DNA of 64,000 bases from Aquarana catesbeiana (GCF_042186555.1 NC_133330.1:166061099-166125098), one strand, 5' to 3'. Numbered from the stretch's first letter, positions 1 to 11,541 are shown. Numbers and translations are program-made. Notes: a model not told the origin generated them from the sequence alone.

Positions 1-1268
1 GCCATCCACATGCCCAGCAGTTGAATGCTAGCTTGGCTAAATTGCTAGCACTTCAACTGTTGCCTTTTCATTTGGTAGACTCTGCCCCCTTCTGTGAGTT
101 TGTGGAATGTGCGGTTCCTCAGTGACAGGTTCCAAAACATCACTTTTTCTCACGGAAGGTGATTCCAGCTCTCCACCGGCATGTGGAAGGCAATGTCTTA
201 GCCTCGCTGGACAGGGCGGTCAGCGGTAAGATGCATATTACCGCTGACTCATGGTCCAGCAGGCATGGACAGGGACGTTACCTATCTTTCACAGCGCATG
301 GGTGACTCTTCTGGCAGCTGGGAAGGATGCAGGATAAGGTGCAGTAGTGATGGAGGTTGTTCCGCCACCACGCCTCCAAAATGCTACTACTGGTGATTCT
401 GACACACCTCTCTCCTCCACCCCCTCCTCTTCTTCTTCCTCCATGGCCTCTTCCTGTGCTTTGTCCTCGGAACCAGCGGTGCTCCGTAGCCGTTCAAGGG
501 GCTATGCAAGTACACAGGCCAAAAGATGCAATGCAGTGCTTGAGCTGGTGTGCTTGGGGGACAGGAGCCACACTGGGGCAGAGATTCTGTCAGCTCTGCA
601 GGGGCAGGCTCAGAGGTGGTTGACGCCACGCCAGCTTTAGCCAGGAATGGTGGTTTGCGACAATGGCACCAACCTCCTCTCCGCCCTCCGACAGGGACAA
701 CTGACCCATGTGCCTTGTTTAGCTCACGTCCTTAACTTGGTAGTGCAGCGGTTCTTGGGCAGGTACCCGGGCTTACAGGATGTCCTGAGGCAGGCCAGGA
801 AAGTCTGTGTGCATTTCCGCCGGTCATATAATGCCAGTGCTCGGCTGGCTGACCTCCAAAAGGAATTTAACCTGCCCAAGAACCGCCTAATCTGTGACAT
901 GTCCACCAGGTGGAACTCAACGTTGGCCATGCTGCAGCAGCTGCACACGCAGCAGAGGGCCATCAATGAGTACCTGTGTGACTATGGCACCAGGACAGGG
1001 TCAGGGGAGCTTGTTTTTTTTTCCCCACGCCAGTGGGCCATGATCAGGGATGCATGCACTGTCCTGTCACCATTTGAGGAGGCCACGAGGATGGTGAGCA
1101 GTGACAGTGCATGCATCAGTGACACTGTCCCCTTTGTCCACCTGTTGGAGCACTCGCTGCGTGGAATAATGGACAGGGCACTTGAGGCAGAACAGAGGCA
1201 GTGGGCCATAATCAGGGATGCATGCACTGTCCTGTCACCATTTGATGAGGCCACAAGGATGGTGAGTA
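1..1268 (+). pseudogene. hAT transposase fragment (N-terminal to central part)
   Basis: This is part of a BED-type hAT transposase, which would cut and rejoin transposon ends in the nucleus. Reading pieces at 347-640 (frameshifted) and 647-1267 match, segment by segment, the minus-strand hAT copy at 34384-36726. Shared stretches include a serine-rich linker, CLAHVLNLVVQ and DMSTRWNSTLAMLQ, which belong to the hAT catalytic fold. The region is broken: in-frame stops lie before 347, and a frame change lies near 640. A segment encoding RDACTVLSPF-EATRMVS occurs twice (about 1040-1100 and 1205-1267), a tandem duplication. The reading frame is cut at 1268, where a new hAT terminus (GGGATGAGC) begins. 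The BED finger is missing because the window starts downstream of it. It is not expected to make a functional protein. Confidence 0.8.
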
Positions 1269-2329
1269 GGGATGAGCTTCATGTTCGAGTCAAACCCATG
1301 TTCGACCCATTCACCGAATTGTGAATGATATGGGCCGTTCGCACCAAATTCGTGTGGCGCGTTACGTCCCATAATTCACTGCGGCATTGCTGGCTGATGA
1401 TTGGCCAATCACAGCGCCGTCTCAACAGAGAGCCAATTATGGCTCAGGGGATTTAGTCCACGCCCCACACTGTATAAGGCCTCCTGCACGGCGGCCCTGT
1501 GTAGTGTGTGTTCCGGCATTGAAAGAGATAGACAGAGAGACAGTGTCATTTGATTTAAGTTAGATAGATTAGGCAGGACAGTCAGTGAGTTAGCTGCACT
1601 TACAGTGTATTGTGTATATACAGTGGGGCAAAAAAGTATTTAGTCAGCCACCAATTGTGCAAGTTCTCCCACTTAAAAAGATGAGAGAGGCCTGTAATTG
1701 TCATCATAGGTATACCTCAACTATGAGAGACAAAATGTGGAAACAAATCCAGACAATCACATTGTCTGATTTTTGAAAGAATTTATTTGAAAATTATGGT
1801 GGAAAATAAGTATTTGGTCACCTACAAACAGGCAAGATTTCTGGCTCTCACAGACCTGTATCTTCTTCTTTAACCACTTCAGCCCCGGAAGGATTTACCC
1901 CCTTCCTGACCAGAGCACTTTTTACAATTTGGCACTGCGTCGCTTTAACTGCTAATTGCGCGGTCATGCAATGCTGTAACCAAACGAAATTTGCGTCCTT
2001 TTCTTCCCACAAATGGAGCTTTCTTTTGATGGTATTTGATCACCTCTGCTGTTTTTATTTTTTGCGCTATAAACGGAAAAAGACCGAAAATTTTGAAAAA
2101 AAATGATATTTTCTACTTTTTGTTATAAAAAAATCCAATAAACTCAATTTTAGTCATACATTTAGGCCAAAATGTATTCGGCCACATGTCTTTGGTAAAA
2201 AAAATGTCAATAAGCGTATATTTATTGGTTTGCGCAAAAGTTATAGCGTCTACAAACTAGGGTACATTTTCTGGAATTTACACAGCTTTTAGTTTATGAC
2301 TGCCTATGTCATTTCATGAGGTGCTAAAA

Positions 2330-3800
2330 TGGCAGGGCAGTACAAAACCCCCCCAAATGACCCCATTTTGGAAAGTAGACACCCCAAGGAAAATTGCTGA
2401 GAGGCATGTTGAACTCATTGAATATTTATTTTTTTTGTCCCAAGTGATTGAATAATGACAAAAAAATAAAAAATAAATTAAAAAAAAAAAAAAATTACAA
2501 AAAGTTGTCACTAAATGATATATTGCTCACACAAGCCATGGGCATATGTGGAATTGCACCCCAAAATACATTCAGCTGCTTCTCCTGAGTATGGGGATAC
2601 CACATGTGTGGGACTTTTTGGGAGCCTAGCCGCGTACGGGGCCCCGAAAACCATGCACCGCCTTCAGGATTTCAAAGGGCATAAATTTTTGATTTCACTC
2701 CTCACTACCTATCACAGTTTTGAAGGCCATAAAATGCCAAGATGGCACAAAACACCCCCAAATGACCCCATTTTGGAAAGTAGACACCCCAAGCTATTTG
2801 CTGAGAGGCATGTTGAGTCCATGGAATATTTTATTTTTTGACACAAGTTGCGGGAAAGTGACAATTTTTTTTTTTTTTTGCACAAAGTTGTCACTAAATG
2901 ATATATTGCTCAAACATGCCATGGGCATATGTGGAATTACACCCCAAAATACATTCTGCTGCTTCTCCTGAGTACGGGGATACCACATGAGTGGCACTTT
3001 TTGGGAGCCTAGCTTCATACGGGGCCCCGAAATCCAATCACCGCCTTCAGGATTTCTAAGGGCGTTAATTTTTGATTTCACTTCTCACTACCCATCACAG
3101 TTTCGAAGGCCATAAAATGCCAAGATAGCACAAAACCCCCCAAAATGACCCCATTTTGGAAAGTAGACATCCCAAGCTATTTGCTGAGAGGCATGGTGAG
3201 TATTTTGCAGCTCTCATTTATTTTTGAAAATGAAGAAAGACAAGAAAGACATATTTTTTTTTTCTTTTTTCAATTTTCAAAAGTTTGTGACAAAAAGTGA
3301 GGTCTGCAAAATACTCACTATACCTCTCAGCAAATAGCTTTGGGTGTCTATTTTCCAAAATAGGGTCATTTGGGGGGGGTTTGTGCCATCTGGGCATTCC
3401 ATGGCCTCCGAAACTGTGATAGGCAGTGAAGAGTGAAATCAAAAATTTACGACCTAAGAAAGCCTGAAGGCGGTGCTTGGTTTTCGGGGTCCCGTACGCG
3501 GCTAGGCTCCCAAAAAGTCTCACACATGGGGTATCCATTCAGGAGAAGCAATAGAATGTATATTGGGGTGTAATTTCACATATTCCCATGGCATGTTTGA
3601 GCAATATATCATTTAGTGACAACTTTGTGAAAAAAAAAAAAAAAAAAAATTTGTCTTTTTCCCGCAACTTGTGTCACAATATAAAATATTCCATGGACTC
3701 GACATGCCTCTCAGCAAATAGCTTGGGGTGTCTACTTTCCAAAATGGGGTCATTTGGGGGGGTTTTGAACTGTCCTGGCATTTTATGCACAACATTTAGA
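2330..3800. repeat. Inverted array of about 360-bp units in piggyBac A
   Basis: Units at about 2515-2890 and 2895-3220 are direct copies of each other. They share landmarks such as CATGGGCATATGTGGAATT, TTTTTGGGAGCCTAGC and CCCATTTTGGAAAGTAGACA. Partial units precede them (from 2330). Two further units (about 3300-3630 and 3640-3790) are the same sequence in reverse complement, so the block is a large palindrome centred near 3260. Chance reading frames across it are not genes. The decayed sister element has a recognisable version at 44640-45660, so the array belongs to the family. A role in transposase binding, transcript folding or chromatin is unknown. Confidence 0.85.
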
Positions 3801-3839
3801 AGCTTATGTCACACATCACCCACTCTTCTAACCACTTGA

Positions 3840-5070
3840 AGACAAAGCCCTTTCTGACACTTTTTGTTTACATGAAAAAATTATTTTTTTTTGCAAGAAA
3901 ATTACTTTGAACCCCCAAACATTATATATTTTTTTAAAGCAAATGCCCTACAGATTAAAATGGTGGGTGTTCATTTTTTTTTTTTTTTTCACACAGTATT
4001 TGCGCAGCGATTTTTCAAACGCATTTTTTGGGGAAAAAACACACTTTTTAACATTTTAATGCACTAAAACACACTATATTGCCCAAATGTTTGATGAAAT
4101 AAAAAAGATGATCTTAGGCCGAGTACATGGATACCAAACATGACATGCTTTAAAATTGCGCACAAACGTGCAGTGGCGACAAACTAAATACATTTTTAAA
4201 AGTCTTTAAAAGCCTTTACAGGTTACCACTTTAGATTTACAGAGGAGGTCTACTGCTAAAATTACTGCCCTCGATCTGACCTTCGCGGTGATACCTCACA
4301 TGCATGGTGCAATTGCTGTTTACATTTGACGCCAGACCGACGCTTGCGTTCGCCTTTGTGCGAGAGCAGGGGGGGCAGGGGTGCTTTTTTTTTTTCCTTA
4401 TTATTTTTTTGCTTTTTTATCTTATTTTTAAACTGTTCCTTTCATTTTTTATTTTTTTTTTAATCATTTTTATTGTTATCTCAGGGAATGTAAATATCCC
4501 CTATGATAGCAATAGGTAGTGACAGGTACTCTTTTTTGAAAAAATTGGGGTCTATTAGACCCTAGATCTCTCCTCTGCCCTCAAAGCATCTGACCACACC
4601 AAGATCGGTGTGATAAAATGCTTTCCCAATGGCGCTGTTTACATCCGGCGAAATCTAAGTCATGAAATGCTCGTAGCTTCCGGTTTCTTAGGCCATAGAG
4701 ATGTTTGGAGCCATTCTGGTCTCTGATCAGCTCTATGGTCAGCTGGCTGAATCACCGGCTGCATTCTCAGGTTCCCTGTTGGGACAGGAGAGCCAGAGAA
4801 AAACATGGAAGACGGTGGGGGGGGGGGGCATTCCCTCCCACTGCTTGTAAAAGCAGTCTAGAGGCTAATTAGCCGCTAGGATTGCTTTTACATGAAAGCC
4901 GACCGCTGGCTGAAAAGAATGATACCAAGATGATACCTAAACCTGCAGGCATCATTCTGGTATAACCACTCAAAGTCCAGCAACATACCACTACATTGCT
5001 GGTCCTTGTTGGGCATACATTGTAAACTTTTTTTTCATGCAGCCTGTGGGCTGAACGAAAAAAGATCTTG
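3840..5070. other. piggyBac A 3' noncoding region, no gene seen
   Basis: This AT-rich stretch has T and A homopolymers and one G run (4816-4827). I see no supportable coding sequence. It appears to be family-specific noncoding sequence between the inverted array and the duplicated 220-bp block. Confidence 0.5.
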
Positions 5071-5147
5071 ATCGGTGGGTATGCCCACCATTAGAATACC
5101 TCCCTTCATCCACCCACTTCTAATGATGGGCATACATGCACCGTTTT

Positions 5148-5722
5148 ATATATGCCGAAGCATGGAGGCATCCTCCCACAAAAGGCAGGAGCAAATCGCT
5201 CCTCCACCCACTGCTGCCCCCACGCTTCGGCATATATGCTGAAGTATGTAACTGTGGTGGTGAAATCACCTCCGACAGCGCTGGAGTCACGGCTTTATGT
5301 ATCGTGGGAGCAAACGCTGTTGCTGTCAAGATAAATAAATCCGCGCTGCAACTGAATGGCGTACCTGCTAAGCAAATGATGGTAAACAAAGTAACATTAC
5401 AGTATAACAGTAATACTTACCATACCTGCAAAGCAAATACAAAAAAAAAAAACATAGTAAAAAATAAAACATTTAACGCAACCTGTGCCTACCTAAAATA
5501 TATATATGCCGAAGCATGGGGGCATCCTCCCACAAAAGGCAGGAGCAAATCGCTCCTCCACCCACTGCTGCCCCCACGCTTCGGCATATATGCTGAAGTA
5601 TGTAACTGTGGTGGTGAAATCACCTCCGACAGCGCTGGAGTCACGGCTTTATGTATCGTGGGAGCAAACGCTGTTGCTGTCAAGATAAATAAATCCGCGC
5701 TGCAGCTGAATGGCGTACCTGA
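5148..5722. repeat. Direct repeat of a 220-bp block in piggyBac A
   Basis: The blocks at about 5148-5372 and 5502-5722 are nearly identical. Each begins with ATATGCCGAAGCATGG and ends near CTGAATGGCGTACCTG. Each contains an internal inverted pair (ATGCCGAAGC and GCTTCGGCAT about 80 bp apart). Related blocks occur in piggyBac copy C at 61735-61860 and 61957-62170, so the duplication is a family trait and not a private event. No coding function is likely; the frames are only open by chance. Confidence 0.85.
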
Positions 5723-6068
5723 AAACAAAAAAATGGTTAAAACACATTAAACTATAAAAAAATTACATACCTGAAAAGCAAACATGATAAAACATAACAA
5801 TAAAACATTGCAGAATAGAATACAGTAAAAAAGAGCAGAACAATACAGAGAAAATAGAGAGAGAGAGAGAACAATAAAACGACAACCATTTTTGGTTTTT
5901 TTATTTTATATTTTTTTTGTGTATTTTTTTTTTTTTTTTTACATTTTTTTTTTATAACTGTAACTTTTAAAACTGTAACGGTTCCAGGTTTGGGTCTCTC
6001 AAAATGCGATGGCATCTTGGGAGACCCTGTGAAAGTGTGTCCTAGTCTGTGCAGTGCTGTACCCTACG

Positions 6069-8033
6069 CTAAAACTCAACTAGTGTATGGTAGCGTTCAA
6101 AACATTCACCAATGCAAAGACCAGGATTGCCAGGACAGGAGGGACAATAATACCGGGTGTCACGCCTAAATCCGCGCTTGCTGCAGACACGACATTTTCT
6201 TTGGGGGGCTCGTTGGGTAGGGGTACTCGGGATGGCATAAGGAAAATGCCTCTCATGCAGCCGGCCTACTGCATTTGGTTGGGGAAGGTGAGGTGGAGCA
6301 CCGTCTGGAAACAGAAGGGCTCTGACGATCTTTTCCTGGAATTTAAGGAAGGATCCAGTCCGTCCTGAAGCTCTGTATAGCACATGAGCGTTCAGCAAAG
6401 CCAATTGAAATAAGTATACAGACACTTTTTTGTACCAGCGTCTGGCCTTATGGGCAATTAGGTACGGCGCCAACAACTGGTTGTTGAGGTCCACCCCTCC
6501 CATATTTTGGTTATATTCGTGGACACAGAGGGGTTTCTCCACAACACCAGTCGCCGTAGTAATTTGGGTCGTCGTGTCTGCATGAAGGGAGGTAAGAACG
6601 AAAACATTCTTATTGTCCCTCCACTTCATAGCGAGCAAGTTATTACACTGCAAGCAGGCTCTCTCCCCCAGCCTAAGACGGGAATCTACAAGCCGCTGAG
6701 GAAAGCCCCGGCGATTAGGTCGCACGGTGCCACATGCTCCAATTTGATGATCAAAAAGGTGACTAAAAAGTGGCACGCTCGTGTAATAATTGTCCACATA
6801 CAAGTGGTACCCCTTTCCGAATAAGGGTGACACCAAGTCCCACACTATCTTGCCAGCGCTTCCTATGTAGTCAGGGCAGTTTGTCGGCTCTACGTGACTA
6901 TCTTTGCCCTCGTAAACCATAAATCTACATGTATAGCCTGTGGCCCTGTCACAGAGCTTATACATCTTGACCCCGTATCTGGCACGCTTGCTGGGAAGGT
7001 ACTGTTTGAATGACAAGCGGCCAGAAAATTTAATCAGGGACTCATCAACGCAGACAACTTGATGGGGAGTAAACAAGTCTGCAAAACGTTGGTTGAAGTG
7101 GTTTACGAGGGGCCGAATTTTGTAGAGCCGATCGTATTCAGGGTCTCCACGAGGACGACAGAGTTCATTGTCGTTGAAGTGCATGAACCGCAAAATCTGC
7201 TCGTATCGTGCCCTGGTCATGGAGGCAGAGAACACGGGCATATGGTGAATTGGGTCAGTGGACCAATATGACCGCAACTCACTCTTTTTGGTTATGCCCA
7301 TGTTGAGGGAAAGGCCCAGAAAGATCTTAAATTCGGAGACCGTAATTGGTCTCCAATCTCTGGCAAGGGAGGACTGGGGAATAGTGGCGATGTGTTGACC
7401 AGCGTATAAATTGCTTTGGTCCACAATAGATCTATAGAGATCTTCGGTGAAAAACAGTGAATAAAAATCCAGTGGCGTAAAATCAACTGTTTCCACCTGA
7501 ATTCCGGGTTGGCCAGTGAATGGGGGCAATACGGGTGCTGCAGAAGTGGTGGGTACCCAATTCGGATTGGCGAATGCAGCAGGAAGGGCACTATGGGCAC
7601 GACGGGCCTGTGTTCGTCTTCTTGGTGGCAGCGGGACCCTACTAGTGCTTGCCACCTCACCAGCTTGAACTGCACTTATGGGACTCGCCACGTCACCACG
7701 TGATACTGCAGTGCTGGATGTACGACCAGGGTGTACTAGGCCGCTGGTGCTTGCCAGTTCACCAGAAGGAATAGCGGCACTAGTACTGCTCTGCTCCATA
7801 CGAGGGACCTGCGGTTCTTGCACTTCAAGGACAGAAGAAGAAGTTCGGGGTCTGGTACGCCTGACCCTAGCAGGGACCACAACTCCGTCGTCAGAGCTAT
7901 CTGTCATGGAGCCGCTGTCCTCTACAGGATCGTATTCTGAGCCTGAACTTGACAGATGAGTGACTTCCTCTTCACTATCTGTCATGCTCAGAAACGTGTA
8001 GGCCTCTTCACTAGTGTACCTTCGATTTGCCAT
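6069..8033 (-). CDS. piggyBac transposase, intact
   Basis: This is a 654-residue DDE-type transposase that excises and reinserts the element at TTAA sites in the nucleus. The frame is open further upstream (to 8078) but only from a TTG. The first ATG, at 8033, lies in a good context (AAAATGG), so I start there. Residues 1-160 are acidic and Ser/Thr-rich with arginine clusters, a low-complexity N-terminal region. The catalytic core follows. The three family aspartates are present: D330 in CVDES, D414 in YVDNYY and D515 in GGVDL. The C-terminal cysteine-rich finger holds C614, C617, C630, C633, C640, C644 and H649. No stop or frameshift is seen. Length and motif order fit a full piggyBac transposase. 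Activity is inferred, not shown. A domesticated gene is unlikely because TTAA-flanked ends are still in place. Confidence 0.93.
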   Translation of the reverse strand: MANRRYTSEEAYTFLSMTDSEEEVTHLSSSGSEYDPVEDSGSMTDSSDDGVVVPARVRRTRPRTSSSVLEVQEPQVPRMEQSSTSAAIPSGELASTSGLVHPGRTSSTAVSRGDVASPISAVQAGEVASTSRVPLPPRRRTQARRAHSALPAAFANPNWVPTTSAAPVLPPFTGQPGIQVETVDFTPLDFYSLFFTEDLYRSIVDQSNLYAGQHIATIPQSSLARDWRPITVSEFKIFLGLSLNMGITKKSELRSYWSTDPIHHMPVFSASMTRARYEQILRFMHFNDNELCRPRGDPEYDRLYKIRPLVNHFNQRFADLFTPHQVVCVDESLIKFSGRLSFKQYLPSKRARYGVKMYKLCDRATGYTCRFMVYEGKDSHVEPTNCPDYIGSAGKIVWDLVSPLFGKGYHLYVDNYYTSVPLFSHLFDHQIGACGTVRPNRRGFPQRLVDSRLRLGERACLQCNNLLAMKWRDNKNVFVLTSLHADTTTQITTATGVVEKPLCVHEYNQNMGGVDLNNQLLAPYLIAHKARRWYKKVSVYLFQLALLNAHVLYRASGRTGSFLKFQEKIVRALLFPDGAPPHLPQPNAVGRLHERHFPYAIPSTPTQRAPQRKCRVCSKRGFRRDTRYYCPSCPGNPGLCIGECFERYHTLVEF

Positions 8034-9348
8034 TTTGGGCTCTAAATTTAGGGGTACACTAGTGAGACTCACAGGCAAAAAAGCTCCTGACTGTCAGCGA
8101 CTGATTCAAAACGCTACCAAAAAACTGTTAGCGATCGCAGGGATCAGGCCTGACTCTGCGAACGCTGCAGTTATGTGTGCTTAGTGTTTTGTGACAGTTA
8201 TCGATCGATACTGCACTTGGGTGGGCTGGGCTGGGCCGAGGAGCAAAACGCAGGTGCTAGCAGGTATCTGGGCTGATCCCGCTAACACTGCGTTTTTTTG
8301 GGGGACCCTAAACTGCTGGGGAGTATAGATCTGATCGGATCAGATATCGATCCGTTCAGATACTATAGCACTAAGGGAGGTGTATGCTGCGTGCGTGGAT
8401 GTTAGCGGTACTGGCGCTAACCTGACGCTGCCTGGGGCGACGCAGACCTTATCTGACCCTAAAAAAACTTAACTTATATCACCGCCGGGCAATTAGGGGG
8501 TTAAACCTTTATAAGGTAATAAACGGCGGGTGCCCTAAAACTATAATAAACTATAATAAACTATAAAAAACTACAAAAAACAAACCAACTAACCAGCGTC
8601 ACCCGTAACAATTATATGGTGATCACTGGTGAAAGGGTTAACTAGGGGGCAATCAAGGGGTTAAAACCTTTAGAAGGTAGTATATGGGGGTCCCTGTCGC
8701 TATAAAAAACACTGACGGCGAACCTATATACTTACCTCCCTAACTAGCGTCACCCGTGTCACTAATAAAGCGATCAGAAAAACGATCGCTTAGTGACACT
8801 GGCGACGGGGGGTGATCACGGGGTTAAAACTTTATTAGGGGGGGTTAGGGGGGTACCCTGGACCTAAGGGGGGTACCCTAGACCTAAAGGGGGCTAACCT
8901 AACTGCCCTAACACCTGTAACTGACACAAACTGACACCAATGCAATAAATCAGAAAAAAAAAAAACCTGCTATTGGTGTCAGTATGTGTGGGGGTACAGG
9001 GGGTGATAAGGGGGTGACTGGGGGGTGACAGGGGGGTGACAAGTGTGCCTGCGTGTTCTACTGTTAGTGTAGTGTTGGTGCACTTACTTGGATATCTTCT
9101 CTCCTCGGCGCCGGATCAAAAAGACCGGCTCGAGGAGAGATGACATCGCGATCGCGAGGGGGGAGCCACGAATGAGTGGCCTCCCCCTCACCTTCGATCG
9201 ACCCTGACCTCGATCCGACCGCCGCTGGCACCGGGGGGGGTCCGATCGGACCCCCCACCCGCGGGCAGGCAAGGACATACCTGTAAGTCCTTTTGCCTGC
9301 CCGTGCCATTCTGCCGACGTATATAGTCGTGCGGCGGTCGGCAAGTGG
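8034..9348 (-). promoter_or_regulatory. piggyBac A leader and probable promoter region
   Basis: About 1.3 kb lie between the transposase ATG and the TTAA end. I see no other gene. The outer part (9064-9348) is GC-rich with several CG dinucleotides and G runs, unlike the AT-rich remainder. The leader of the decayed copy (31355-32700) begins with recognisably similar sequence, so this is part of the element. Promoter activity is inferred from position only; I see no convincing TATA box. Confidence 0.4.
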
Positions 9349-9562
9349 TTAAGAGGCTCCTCTGTCCTCCACTCATTACCTGTATTAATGGCACCTGTTT
9401 GAACTTGTTATCAGTATAAAAGACACCTGTCCACAACCTCAAACAATCACACTTCAAACTCCAACCGAAGACCAAAAAGCTGTCCAAGGACACCAGAAAC
9501 AAAAAATTGTAGACCTGCACTAAGCTGGGAAGACTGAATCTGCAATAGGCAAGCAGCTTGCT

Positions 9563-10486
9563 ATGAAGAAATCAACTGTGGGAGCAATAATTAGAAAATG
9601 GAAGACATACAAGACCACTGATATTCGCCCTCGATCTGGGGCTCCACGCAAGATCTCACCCCGTGGGGTCAAAATGATCACAAGAACGGTGAGCAAATAT
9701 CCCAGAACCACACAGGGGGACCTAGTGAATGACCTGCAGAGAGCTGGGACCAACGTTACAAAGGCTACCATCAGTAACACACTACGCCGCCAGGGACTCA
9801 GATCCTGAAGTGCCAGACGTGTCCCCCTGCTTAAGCCAGTACATGTCCGGGCCCATCTGAGGTTTGCTAGAGAGCATTTGGATGATCCAGAAGAGGATTG
9901 GGAGAATGTCATATGGTCAGATGAAACCAAAGTAAAACTGTTTGGTAGAAACACAACTCATCGTGTTTGGAGGAGAGAGAATGCTGAGTTGCAACCAAAG
10001 AACACCATACCTACTGTGAAGCATGGGGGTGGCAACATCATGCTTTGGGGCTGTTTCTCTGCAAAGGGAACAGGACGACTGATCTGTGTACATGAAAGAA
10101 TGAATGGGGCCATGTATCATGAGATTTTGAGTGCAAACCTCCTCCCATCAGCAAGGACATTGAAGATGAAATATGGCTGGGTCTTTCAGCATGACAATGA
10201 TCCCAAACACACCGCCCGGGCAACGAAGGAGTGGCTTCGTAAGAAGCATTTCAAGGTCCTGGAGTGGCCTAGCCAGTCTCCAGATCTCAACCCCATACAA
10301 AACCTTTGGAGGGAGTTGAAAGTCTGTGTTGCCCAGCGACAGCCCCAATACATCTCTGCTCTAGAGGAGATCTGCATGGAGGAATGGGCTAACATACCAG
10401 CAACAGTGTGTGACAACCTTGTGAAGACTTACAGAAAACGTTTGACCTCTGTCATTGCCAACAAAGGATATATAACAAAGTATTGA
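9563..10486 (+). pseudogene. Tc1-like transposase, one stop codon, catalytic E changed
   Basis: A cut-and-paste DDE transposase of the Tc1/mariner group. The frame is continuous from 9563 to 10486 except for one in-frame TGA at 9806-9808, which looks like a CGA-to-TGA change. Upstream of 9563 the N-terminal helix-turn-helix also contains a stop. Motifs seen are WSDETKVKLFG (first D), QHDNDPKHTA (second D) and SPDLNPIQNLW, where the family normally has NPIEN. The catalytic glutamate is therefore replaced by glutamine, so even a read-through protein should be inactive. The gene lies inside Tc1 A, downstream of the piggyBac insertion. Confidence 0.88.
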
Positions 10487-10749
10487 GATGAACTTTTGAT
10501 ATCGACCAAATACTTATTTTCCACCATAATTTGCAAATAATTTATTTAAAAAATCAGACAATGTGATTGTCTGGATTTGTTTCCATATTTTGTCTCTCAT
10601 AGTTGAGGTATACCTATGATGACAATTACAGGCCTCTCTCATGTTCCTGTTATCTTCCTACTGACAGGCAGGCTTGTCTTGTTACAGTATTTACAGCTAC
10701 CTGAAGAAAATTGCTGGTGTTCTTTTGATCCTATTAGTACCACAGTCAG

Positions 10750-11540
10750 GCAGCTAGACTACTTACAGTTAGTGTAGTGCGTCCTCCTCACAGTGTTCAG
10801 TTAAAGCTACAAGTTAGTTTAGCGTAACCTCTGCACAGTGTTCAGCTAAAACTACAAGTTAGTGTAGTGCGTCCTCCTCACAGTGATCAGCTAAAGCTAC
10901 AAGTTAGTGTAGTGCGTCCGCCTCACAGTGTTCAGCTAAAACTACAAGTTAGTGTAGTGCGATCTCTGCACAGTGTTCAGCTAAAGCTACCTGTAGAAGG
11001 TTGGTGGTGTTTTCCTGATCCTATCACTACCGCAGGCAGCTAAATAAGCTACAAGTTAGTGTAGTGCGTCCTCCTCACAGTGTTCAGCTAAAACTACAAG
11101 TTAGTGTAGTGCACAGTGTTCAGCTAAAGCTACAAGTTAGTGTAGTGCGTCCTCCTCACAGTGTTCAGCTAAAACTACAAGTTAGTGTAGTGCGATCTCT
11201 GCACAGTGTTCAGCTAAAGCTACAAGTTAGTGTAGTGCGTCCTCCTCACAGTGTTCAGCTAAAACTACAAGTTAGTGTAGTGCGAGCTCTGCACAGTGTT
11301 CAGCTAAAGCTACCTGTAGAAGGTTGGTGGTGTTTTCCTGATCCTATCACTACCGCAGGCAGCTAAATAAGCTACAAGTTAGTTTTTCGCAAGCTCTGCA
11401 CAGTGTTCACCTAAAGCTACCTGTAGAAGGTTGGTGGTGTTTTCCTGATCGTATCACTACCGCAGGCAGCTAAATAAGCTACAAGTTAGTTTTTTGTGAG
11501 CTCTGCACAGTGTTCAGCTAAAGCTACCTGTAAAGGTAAA
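10750..11540. repeat. Minisatellite of about 45-bp units in the hAT leader
   Basis: Repeated units built on CTACAAGTTAGTGTAGTGCG and CACAGTGTTCAGCTAAA occur many times, with higher-order repeats containing CTGTAGAAGGTTGGTGGTG (at about 10990, 11310 and 11420). An open frame across it (11064-11366) only reflects the repeat period and is not a gene. It sits between the truncated Tc1 right end and the hAT C-terminal fragment, so it belongs to the hAT leader region. Confidence 0.85.
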
Positions 11541-11541
11541 G

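Larger units (their letters stand above)
1870..9352 (-). mobile_element. piggyBac transposon A, apparently complete (about 7.5 kb)
   Basis: TTAA at 1870-1873 and again at 9349-9352 flanks an element whose ends are CCACTTCAGCCC and, on the other strand, CCACTTGCCGAC. TTAA target duplication is diagnostic of piggyBac. Removing the element restores a continuous Tc1 sequence around TTAA. It encodes one long transposase on the minus strand (6069-8033). The 4 kb downstream of the gene is noncoding and holds a large inverted array (2330-3800) and a duplicated 220-bp block (5148-5722). About 1.3 kb of leader lies upstream (8034-9348). The length is large for piggyBac. Two decayed relatives occur at 31355-45978 and 61648-64000. 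An open transposase and clean ends suggest a relatively recent insertion. Confidence 0.9.
1621..10641 (+). mobile_element. Tc1-like transposon A, interrupted by piggyBac
   Basis: A terminal repeat beginning CAGTGGGGCAAAAAAGTATT follows a TA at 1619-1620. Its inner part (about 1690-1840) is repeated in reverse complement at 10505-10641, including the motif CAGACAATGTGATTGTCTGG. The outer roughly 70 bp of the right terminal repeat are lost; the copy stops abruptly at about 10641. The Tc1 body is 1621-1869 plus 9353-10641. The 7.5 kb between is a piggyBac element inserted at TTAA. The transposase gene (9563-10486) has one stop and a catalytic substitution, so this copy is dead. Confidence 0.85.

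Noticed and set aside
5136..5750. 204-codon plus-strand frame with an internal duplication
   Set aside because: It spans the two 220-bp noncoding blocks of piggyBac A; the same blocks in copy C are not open, so it is not a gene.
6087..7959. Several plus-strand open frames opposite the piggyBac transposase
   Set aside because: They are shadows of the minus-strand transposase, which has catalytic residues and an intact frame.
10641..10700. Complete right terminus of Tc1 A
   Set aside because: The terminal repeat stops about 70 bp short of the expected CCCCACTG end; sequence beyond 10641 does not match the left terminus.
11064..11366. Open frame of 100 codons in the 45-bp minisatellite
   Set aside because: The frame repeats the same segment because the unit length is a multiple of three; composition and context show a noncoding leader repeat.
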